Assembly: GCA_964591275.1 (NCBI GenBank)
Contig: CAZQAE010000142.1
Span: 1 to 5,095 of the forward strand
DNA: 5,095 bases
Origin: G963674685 sp964591275
GTDB lineage: Bacteria; Lernaellota; Lernaellaia; JACKCT01
Direction: 5' to 3'
A program made the position numbers and the translations under genes. Of the stretch, positions 1 to 5,095 are shown one piece after another (positions within the stretch are counted from its first letter, which is position 1; every line of letters starts with the position of its first letter). Below the pieces are notes generated by a model. That model was not told the DNA's origin, ran no database searches, and saw only the letters and a list, made by a program, of their open reading frames with translations.

Positions 1-520
1 CGAGTGGGGTGTCTCCGTGGCCCGAGCCAATCGGCTCCCGGCCCTCGCTCTGACCGCCTCGGTCGGATATCGATCGGTGGAGTTTGACGATCTCTTTGAT
101 AACTGGTTCGCCGGTTTCGCGGGAGCCTTACTCGCTCCTTTGATTGACGGCGGCCGCCGGTCGGCCGAAGCCGACCGGGCTTTAGCCATCTCGGAAGAAC
201 GGCTGGCTTATTATCGGGAAACCGTGCTTACCGCTTTCAGGGAAGTTGAGGACGCCCTGGTCCGGGAGAAGAAACAGACCGATTACATCTTCTCTCGGGG
301 CAATCAATTGGCGGCCGCGAAGAACGCGCTCTCGGAAGCGTTGCTCCGCTACCGGAAAGGTGATATTGAATACCTTGATGTCCTGGCTTCCATTACCTCG
401 GTCCAGTCCCTTGAAAGGGAGGTGCTTTCCGCCCGCCGTGATCTTCTCATCTATCGAGTCTCTCTATATCGCGCCCTGGGTTCAAGATGGAGTACTGCCG
501 GAATGACGAAACCCGAATGA
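1..520 (+). CDS. Outer-membrane efflux factor (TolC/OprM type), C-terminal part; 5' end beyond the window
   Basis: This is the C-terminal portion of an outer-membrane channel protein that forms the exit duct of a tripartite efflux pump. The frame is open to the window edge (first full codon at base 2, 172 codons visible), so the GTG at 17 is an internal valine and not a start. Visible family features belong to the second half of the duplicated TolC fold: a P-L-I-D-G-G-R-R segment (about 137-160) that normally begins the second repeat, followed by a long helical stretch with T-A-F-R-E-V-E-D-A-L (about 230-259), then R-Y-R-K-G-D-I-E-Y-L-D-V-L (about 347-385), and the usual ending Y-R-A-L-G near 467-481. 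The signal peptide and any lipobox lie upstream, out of view. The adaptor and RND pump genes follow on the same strand, so it is probably the dedicated partner of that pump. Oddity: after the normal family ending there are about nine extra residues, the last five (MTKPE) and the stop being encoded by a repeat shared with the downstream gap. Family assignment is firm; substrate is unknown. Confidence 0.95.
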   Translation, partial: EWGVSVARANRLPALALTASVGYRSVEFDDLFDNWFAGFAGALLAPLIDGGRRSAEADRALAISEERLAYYRETVLTAFREVEDALVREKKQTDYIFSRGNQLAAAKNALSEALLRYRKGDIEYLDVLASITSVQSLEREVLSARRDLLIYRVSLYRALGSRWSTAGMTKPE

Positions 521-557
521 GGAATGACGAATCAATGACGAAACCCGAATGAGGAAT
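502..557. repeat. Perfect 24-bp direct repeat (502-525 and 534-557), period 32
   Basis: The 24-base unit at 502-525 recurs exactly at 534-557, separated by 8 bases. Each unit is itself built from a shorter word, GAATGA[C/G]GAA, seen at 501-510, 515-524, 522-531 and 547-556, with a one-mismatch copy at 533-542. The first unit lies inside the outer-membrane factor gene and encodes its last five residues and stop codon; the second is non-coding. I infer an intergenic repeat family that abuts or has invaded the gene end, but only two units are present here and no mobile-element protein or terminal inverted repeats are visible. Confidence 0.9.
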
Positions 558-563
558 AAAAAA

Positions 564-594
564 CCACTGCCTACTGTTTCCTCCCTACTGCCTA
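564..594. repeat. Degenerate CCTACTG repeat patch
   Basis: Pyrimidine-rich stretch with CCTACTG at 570-576 and 584-590, a shortened CCACTG at 564-569 and a partial CCTA at 591-594. It sits directly downstream of the 24-bp repeat and upstream of the adaptor gene. It reads as a decayed short tandem repeat; no function is evident. Confidence 0.55.
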
Positions 595-602
595 TATATA
601 AT
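574..602 (+). promoter_or_regulatory. Possible weak sigma-70-like promoter for adaptor and pump genes
   Basis: A perfect TATAAT hexamer lies at 597-602, 26 bases ahead of the adaptor start. At 17-base spacing the -35 position (574-579) reads CTGTTT, which matches TTGACA at only two positions, and there is no TG extension before the -10. The hexamer lies in an alternating TATATA run, so chance is a real alternative. If active, it would allow adaptor and pump expression independent of the upstream gene. Confidence 0.22.
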
Positions 603-617
603 GACGAGAAAAATAAC

Positions 618-621
618 GGAG
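618..621 (+). promoter_or_regulatory. Ribosome binding site of the adaptor gene
   Basis: GGAG at 618-621 is 7 bases before the ATG at 629. This is standard Shine-Dalgarno spacing and supports that start codon for the adaptor. Confidence 0.75.
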
Positions 622-628
622 ATTAATT

Positions 629-1825
629 ATGGATAATATACCCCCTAAAAAAGCCGGCTCACCGGCGCCGATAAAAATATTGCTTCTCTCCCTGCTGGTT
701 ATAATTATTGCCGTGGGAATAGCGGCTTGGTTAATTAAGACCGCACCCAGTCCAGTGGTCCGGCCCCGTCAGGAGCAGGCCAGCCTGGTTGAGGTCAGTT
801 TACTGCAGGTCAGTGACGAAGCGGTTGTTATCGAATCATCGGGCGAGGTTATCCCGGCCCGGCAAGTTGATCTTCAGACCCGGGTTGCCGGCGAGGTGGT
901 GGAAATTAATCATTCGTTCATGCCCGGGGGGCGGCTTACAGCCGGGGAAGAAGTGATTAAGATCGAACCGGAGGATTATGAACTGGCAGTTGAACGCCAG
1001 CAGGCGGAGGTTACCCGAACCGAGCAGGAGTACCGAATCGAATCAGGACGTCAGGATATCGCCCGGCATGAGTGGTCGCTATTGAATGACCAGAGTGAAG
1101 TAAACGAATTGGACCGCGATCTCGCGCTCCGGCAGCCTCAGCTGAAGCAGGCCGAGGCGGATCTCTCCTCCGACCGCGCTTCTCTCCGCCAGGCTGAATT
1201 GGATCTGACCCGGACATCTGTTACCGCGCCGTTCAATTCGGTAGTAATCAGTAAGGATGTTGAACTGGGTGCCCAGATCTCCTCCTCGACTCTTATCGGT
1301 AGTCTGGCCGGGACCGACGAATTCTGGGTTCTCCTTACCCTTCCGGTTTCGGATCTGGCCTGGTTCTCCGCTGGGCCGGTTAATGAAGGGTCCCGGGTGA
1401 TTCTGTTCCCAACCGGTCAAAACAAAGAAAATATCAGCTGGGAAGGCAGGGTTATCAGAAAACAAGCTGATCTTGATGAAAAAGGGCGGCTGGCCCAGAT
1501 CATTGTCTCGGTTTCCGGACCCCTTGATAATCCCGATCAACCATTGCTCCTGGGGATGTATGTTACCGCGAAGATTCAGGGTAAATCTGTTCCCGGAGTC
1601 TTCTCCATCCCCCGCAGCGCGCTCCGGGGATCGAACGAGGTCTGGTTGGTTAATTCGGAGAGTCGCCTGGAAGTCCACCCGATAGAGGTGGTCTGGTCCG
1701 GCCTGAATCGGGTCCTGGTCCGCGACGGTTTGAAGGAAGGGGGGAGTCTGGTTATAAGTGATCTGGCCACTCCGGTCGAAGAGATGCTTCTTAAAGTGGT
1801 ATCTTCCGGCGGGGAGGATAGATAG
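629..1825 (+). CDS. RND efflux periplasmic adaptor subunit (membrane fusion protein, HlyD/AcrA type)
   Basis: This 398-residue periplasmic adaptor would link the inner-membrane RND pump to the outer-membrane channel. The N-terminus has a short charged segment and one hydrophobic helix (about residues 15-36). There is no cysteine anywhere, so it is anchored by an uncleaved helix and not a lipid. Domains in order: first half of the lipoyl-like domain (about 75-115, including A-R-Q-V-D-L-Q-T-R-V-A-G-E-V), an alpha-helical hairpin rich in Glu, Gln and Arg (about 116-195), second half of the lipoyl domain (about 196-226, T-S-V-T-A-P-F-N-S-V-V), a beta-barrel (about 228-318), and a membrane-proximal domain to about 390, including the P-R-S-A-L segment near 328-332. 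Length is normal for the family. The ATG has GGAG 7 bases upstream. The stop overlaps the pump start by one base, so the two are almost certainly co-translated partners. The hairpin tip (about 146-162) does not fit the AcrA R-x3-L-x6-S docking pattern cleanly. Substrate is not deducible. Confidence 0.95.
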   Translation: MDNIPPKKAGSPAPIKILLLSLLVIIIAVGIAAWLIKTAPSPVVRPRQEQASLVEVSLLQVSDEAVVIESSGEVIPARQVDLQTRVAGEVVEINHSFMPGGRLTAGEEVIKIEPEDYELAVERQQAEVTRTEQEYRIESGRQDIARHEWSLLNDQSEVNELDRDLALRQPQLKQAEADLSSDRASLRQAELDLTRTSVTAPFNSVVISKDVELGAQISSSTLIGSLAGTDEFWVLLTLPVSDLAWFSAGPVNEGSRVILFPTGQNKENISWEGRVIRKQADLDEKGRLAQIIVSVSGPLDNPDQPLLLGMYVTAKIQGKSVPGVFSIPRSALRGSNEVWLVNSESRLEVHPIEVVWSGLNRVLVRDGLKEGGSLVISDLATPVEEMLLKVVSSGGEDR

Positions 1826-1827
1826 TG
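1813..1827 (+). promoter_or_regulatory. Shine-Dalgarno and 1-base stop/start overlap setting the pump's GTG start
   Basis: GGAGG at 1813-1817, inside the last codons of the adaptor gene, is 7 bases before a GTG at 1825. The sequence TAGTG joins the adaptor stop (1823-1825) and the pump start (1825-1827) through a shared G. The next in-frame ATG (pump residue 17) would cut into the conserved N-terminal stretch before the first membrane helix, so the GTG is the better start. The arrangement implies translational coupling. Confidence 0.85.
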
Positions 1828-4800
1828 AATAGTTCCCCGCAGCTTGACGATCTCCGAGGGCCGATCGCCTATATGGTCCGACACCGGGTCGCCTCCAATC
1901 TTCTGATGCTCACTCTTCTGCTGGGAGGCCTGATCTGTGTTCTCTCAATCAAACAGGAGGTATTCCCGGATTTCGATATGGACATGGTGAATATCAGCGT
2001 CTCTTATCCGGGGGCCAGCCCCGAGGAGATCGAGCAGGGGATTATCCTTTCGGTCGAAGAGGCTGTCAGGGGTTTGGAAGGGGTGGAAGAGGTTAGCTCT
2101 ACCGCCCGGGAAGGAAACGGAACGGTCAGTGTCGAACTCTTAGCCGGGGCGGATCAGCAGAAGATCTACCAGGAGATTCAGCAGGAAGTGGATCGGATTA
2201 CCACTTTTCCGGAGGAGGCAGAGTCACCGAGTGTGGTCCTGATAACCCATAAACGGGGAGTGATCGACCTGGCGCTTCATGGTGACCTCCCCGAGCAAAC
2301 TCTGCGTGAATTAGCCGAAGAGACCCGCGACCGCCTCCTCCATTCCCCGGAGATCACCCAGGTAGAGCTGAGCGGGGTCCGGGATTATGAGATCGGGATC
2401 TCGGTCAGCCGCGACCGCCTCCGGGAGTACAACCTGACCATCCCTGAAATAGCCGCTCAGGTGAGAGCATCCGCCCTGGAATTAGCCGGGGGGAGTCTTA
2501 AGACCGATGGCGGTGAGATACTGGTCCGATTCCAGGATCGTCGGGATTACGGGGATGAGTTCGCGGATATCCCGATAATCGGGAGCGAATCCGGCGGACA
2601 GGTTCTTCTGGGAGATATCGCCGAGATAACCGACGGATTTGAAGATACCGACCGATTCGCTACCTACAATGGAGAGCCCTGTATTTTTCTCAATGTCTAT
2701 CGGGTGGGCGAGCAGACCCCGATTCAGGTTGCCGACGCGGCGAAAGTGGTCATACAAGAACTTAATGAATCTTATCCCCCGGGAGTCGAGATCAATGTTC
2801 TCAGAGATCGTTCCGATATCTACCGGCAACGTGCAGCTCTCCTGCTGAAAAATGGCTTCACCGGTCTGGCCCTGGTTCTGATTCTTCTGGGCCTCTTTCT
2901 CCAGCCCCGGTTAGCTTTTTGGGTGATGATGGGGATTCCGATATCTTTTCTTGGCGCCTTCCTTTTTCTCCCCCGGATGGATGTCTCCCTTAACATGATC
3001 TCGATGTTCGCCTTTATTATCGCCCTGGGAATCGTGGTCGATGACGCCATCGTGGTGGCGGAAAATATTCACGGGTATCTTAAACGGGGCTTTCCACCGA
3101 TCCGGGCGGCTATCCTGGGGGCAAAGGAAATGACCACACCGGTTATCTTCAGCGTCCTGACCAATATCGTGGCCTTCTGCCCGCTCCTCTTTGTCCCCGG
3201 TGTGATCGGCAAGATCTGGAAGGTAATTCCGATTGTAGTCATCTCGGTATTCAGTATCTCCCTGGTTGAATGCCTCCTGGTGCTTCCTTCCCATCTATCC
3301 CACAAAGGCCTCCTGGGAAAGCTCCTGGCTCCGCTCACCCGCCGCCAGACCATCTTCAGCTCCTGGTTCTACCAGGTTATCCAATCGCATTACTCTCCTT
3401 TCCTCGCTCGGATGCTTAAGTTCCGGTATCTGGTAGTGGCCGGGGCGATCGCGATCCTGATTCTGGTGGTTGGATATGTAGCGGGGAAGAGGATCGGGAC
3501 CGAACTGATGCCGAGGGTCGAATCGGATTTTTCCGTGGTCACCGCGGTTCTCCCCTATGGTTCTCCCGTGGAACGGACCATTGAGGTCCGGGATAAACTG
3601 GTCGCCGCCGGGAATAAAATCGGTCGTGAACATGGCGGTAAAGAACTTCTCCAGGGAATATACGCCGACATTGGAAGGTCCTACAACGGAGTCTCGGGAG
3701 GGCACGTGGTGGAGGTCAGATGCTATCTGACCGACTCCGATACCCGCCCGATCGGAACCAGTGAATTTACTAAGTTCTGGCGGCGGGCCGTAGGAGAAAT
3801 CCCGGGACTTCAAGCTATGATTTTTGAATCCGATCGGGGCGGTCCCGGGGGAGGGCGGGGTGTAACCTTGGAACTCTCCCACACCGATACCGATATCCTG
3901 GATCAAGCCGGGACCGAACTTGCCGAAGCGCTGGTTCTCTTCCCGGTGGTCAGTGATGTTGACGATGGTTTTGCCGACGGGAAAGTCCAGCTGGACTTTT
4001 CTCTTCTCCCTCAGGGGATCAACCTGGGGTTAACCGCTTCCGAGGTGGCCGCGCAGGTCCGGGGATCTTATTATGGGACCGAAGCGCTCCGCCAGCAGCG
4101 GGGCCGCAATGAGGTCAAGGTTAAGGTTCGCCTCCCCAAAAATGAACGGGAATCTGAGTATGACCTGGAGAGACTCCTGATCAGGACTCCGGATGGAGTT
4201 GATATTCCCCTTAATGAGGTGGCCCTGATCACCCGTGGCCGCGCTTATACCACCATTGAAAGAAAGGAAGGACGCCGCACCGTTACGGTCTCCGCCAATG
4301 TCTCCCCCGCGTCCGAAGCGGAGCGGATTGCCAATGAGGTGACCGTGAAGATTCTCCCCGATCTGATGGAGAAGTACCCGGGACTTACCTGGGGTTATGA
4401 AGGTCGGCAGGCCGACTTCCGGGAAGGCAACGCTTCCCTGGGGATGGGCTTTGTCTTCGCGCTGCTGGTGATCTATGTTCTGCTGGCCATCCCCTTCCGG
4501 AACTATACCCAGCCGCTGATCGTAATGGTTGCGATCCCGTTTGGTGTGATCGGGGCGGTAATCGGGCATATTATCATGGGGTATAGCCTGAGCATTATGA
4601 GCTTGATGGGGATCGTCGCTCTCTCCGGGGTGGTGGTTAATGACGCCTTGATCCTGATCGACTTCATCAACAATAAGACGGCCGAAGGGATGCCGGCCAC
4701 CGAAGCGATCCACGCCGCCGGGGTCAGGCGTTTCCGCCCGATTCTCCTCACCACCCTGACCACCTTCGGGGGACTGGCGCCGATGATCTTCGAGACCTCC

Positions 4801-4989
4801 CGCCAGGCCAGCTTCATGATCCCGATGGCGATCTCGCTCGGCTACGGAATTCTCTTCTCCACCGCGATCACGCTGCTCCTGGTCCCGTCCCTCTGCCTGA
4901 TCCGGGAAGATATCACGGGGTTCTTTCGGAGAAGATTCTCCCGATCCCGGGAAGAAGGAGGAATACCGGAGAGTCAATCCGACTCGTGA
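1825..4989 (+). CDS. RND efflux permease, HAE (AcrB-like) class
   Basis: This 1054-residue, full-length inner-membrane proton/substrate antiporter would be the motor of the tripartite efflux complex. It shows the duplicated RND plan: TM1 (about 20-42), a large periplasmic porter/docking region (about 43-332), TM2-TM6 (about 336-488), TM7 (about 533-553), a second large periplasmic region (about 556-865) and TM8-TM12 (about 873-1022), then a short charged cytoplasmic tail. TM4 carries G-I-V-V-D-D-A-I-V-V-A-E-N, whose D406 and D407 match the AcrB proton-relay pair D407/D408; this marks an HAE pump, since metal-exporting HME pumps usually have a single Asp followed by Gly. R969 and T976 appear equivalent to AcrB R971 and T978. 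The AcrB K940 position in TM10 is Asn, in G-V-V-V-N-D-A-L. A glycine-rich loop (R-G-G-P-G-G-G-R-G, 671-679) lies in the second periplasmic region. The gene overlaps the adaptor by one base and is followed by a terminator. No frameshift or truncation is seen. Substrate is unknown. Confidence 0.97.
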   Translation: MNSSPQLDDLRGPIAYMVRHRVASNLLMLTLLLGGLICVLSIKQEVFPDFDMDMVNISVSYPGASPEEIEQGIILSVEEAVRGLEGVEEVSSTAREGNGTVSVELLAGADQQKIYQEIQQEVDRITTFPEEAESPSVVLITHKRGVIDLALHGDLPEQTLRELAEETRDRLLHSPEITQVELSGVRDYEIGISVSRDRLREYNLTIPEIAAQVRASALELAGGSLKTDGGEILVRFQDRRDYGDEFADIPIIGSESGGQVLLGDIAEITDGFEDTDRFATYNGEPCIFLNVYRVGEQTPIQVADAAKVVIQELNESYPPGVEINVLRDRSDIYRQRAALLLKNGFTGLALVLILLGLFLQPRLAFWVMMGIPISFLGAFLFLPRMDVSLNMISMFAFIIALGIVVDDAIVVAENIHGYLKRGFPPIRAAILGAKEMTTPVIFSVLTNIVAFCPLLFVPGVIGKIWKVIPIVVISVFSISLVECLLVLPSHLSHKGLLGKLLAPLTRRQTIFSSWFYQVIQSHYSPFLARMLKFRYLVVAGAIAILILVVGYVAGKRIGTELMPRVESDFSVVTAVLPYGSPVERTIEVRDKLVAAGNKIGREHGGKELLQGIYADIGRSYNGVSGGHVVEVRCYLTDSDTRPIGTSEFTKFWRRAVGEIPGLQAMIFESDRGGPGGGRGVTLELSHTDTDILDQAGTELAEALVLFPVVSDVDDGFADGKVQLDFSLLPQGINLGLTASEVAAQVRGSYYGTEALRQQRGRNEVKVKVRLPKNERESEYDLERLLIRTPDGVDIPLNEVALITRGRAYTTIERKEGRRTVTVSANVSPASEAERIANEVTVKILPDLMEKYPGLTWGYEGRQADFREGNASLGMGFVFALLVIYVLLAIPFRNYTQPLIVMVAIPFGVIGAVIGHIIMGYSLSIMSLMGIVALSGVVVNDALILIDFINNKTAEGMPATEAIHAAGVRRFRPILLTTLTTFGGLAPMIFETSRQASFMIPMAISLGYGILFSTAITLLLVPSLCLIREDITGFFRRRFSRSREEGGIPESQSDS

Positions 4990-5092
4990 TAAAATTATTC
5001 GTGACACTTTAGCTCTTAGAAATTTTTTTTATCCACCACCAACCCTGTGTCGGTGGTGGATTTTTCAAAGCACTAAAATGTTAAAATTATTC
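4990..5092. repeat. 11-bp direct repeat flanking the operon terminator
   Basis: TAAAATTATTC occurs at 4990-5000, immediately after the pump stop codon, and again at 5082-5092 near the window end. The match is exact but stops at 11 bases on both sides. The two copies bracket the T-run and terminator hairpin. The sequence is AT-rich, so coincidence is possible. Apart from this repeat and the terminator I see nothing else in the tail. Confidence 0.6.
5031..5065 (+). terminator. Rho-independent terminator of the efflux operon
   Basis: A perfect 10-bp stem pairs 5031-5040 (ATCCACCACC) with 5052-5061 (GGTGGTGGAT), closing an 11-base loop. T5061-T5065 follows the GC-rich part of the stem as the U-tract; it is short and ends in CAAAG. 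The hairpin starts 41 bases after the pump stop codon. On the opposite strand the stem would be followed by A's, not T's, so termination is predicted only for rightward transcription. The position confirms that the pump gene is the last of the operon. Confidence 0.88.
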
Positions 5093-5095
5093 AAG

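Noticed and set aside
17..19. GTG as a start for the outer-membrane factor
   Set aside because: The frame stays open upstream to the window edge and the preceding codons (E-W-G-V-S) continue family-like sequence, so the gene is cut by the window and does not start here.
535..552. A five-codon mini-ORF (MTKPE) in the second repeat unit, with GAGGA at 519-523 upstream, as a possible leader peptide
   Set aside because: It is a by-product of the repeat: the same codons end the outer-membrane factor in the first unit. There are no regulatory codons and no attenuator hairpin between it and the adaptor.
502..557. CRISPR-like array
   Set aside because: There are only two repeat units, the gap between them is 8 bases, the unit overlaps a coding sequence, and no cas gene is present.
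1825..4989. Heavy-metal (CzcA/CusA) RND pump
   Set aside because: TM4 has the paired Asp of drug/hydrophobe pumps, and I see no methionine-rich or His-rich metal-binding segments in the adaptor or pump.
4030..5007. A 325-codon open frame on the minus strand across the pump's 3' half, the longest of several antisense frames
   Set aside because: The translation is dominated by Asp, Arg, Gly, Gln and His with no hydrophobic core or recognisable motif, and it lies opposite strongly conserved RND sequence. It is a codon-bias shadow. The other antisense frames (1079-1678, 3295-3906, 2911-3294 and smaller) were dismissed for the same reason.
5031..5061. Bidirectional terminator
   Set aside because: Leftward transcription would leave an A-tract after the stem because the + strand has T5023-T5030 there, so only the rightward direction is supported.

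Overview
The window carries one tripartite RND efflux operon read left to right: the 3' end of an outer-membrane factor gene (TolC/OprM type), a complete periplasmic adaptor gene (membrane fusion protein), and a complete inner-membrane RND pump gene of the hydrophobe/amphiphile (HAE, AcrB-like) class. It ends in a rho-independent terminator. All three genes are on the + strand. I see no RNA genes, insertion sequence, CRISPR array or regulator gene, and no previously undescribed system. The unusual material is confined to the two short non-coding gaps.

Layout: 1-520 outer-membrane factor (5' end outside the window); 521-628 an AT-richer gap with a perfect 24-bp direct repeat that begins inside the last codons of the outer-membrane factor, a degenerate CCTACTG patch, a possible -10 box and the adaptor's ribosome binding site; 629-1825 adaptor; 1825-4989 RND pump, starting at a GTG that shares one base with the adaptor stop codon; 4990-5095 a tail with a strong hairpin terminator bracketed by an 11-bp direct repeat.

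How the genes work together: the RND pump would capture substrate from the periplasm or outer leaflet of the inner membrane using the proton gradient, the adaptor would bridge the periplasm, and the outer-membrane factor would form the exit duct. Gene order and the near-zero spacing of adaptor and pump fit co-expression at matched levels. The substrate cannot be read from the sequence. Drugs, bile-like amphiphiles, lipids or secreted metabolites are all possible. The TM4 Asp-Asp motif argues against a heavy-metal (CzcA/CusA) pump.

Organism: an outer-membrane factor implies a diderm (Gram-negative-type) bacterium. Coding DNA is moderately GC-rich and the gaps are clearly AT-richer. The gap repeats (GAATGA[C/G]GAA and CCTACTG words) look like a kind of intergenic repeat I associate with some uncultured bacterial lineages, but that is recollection only. 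I do not assign a phylum.
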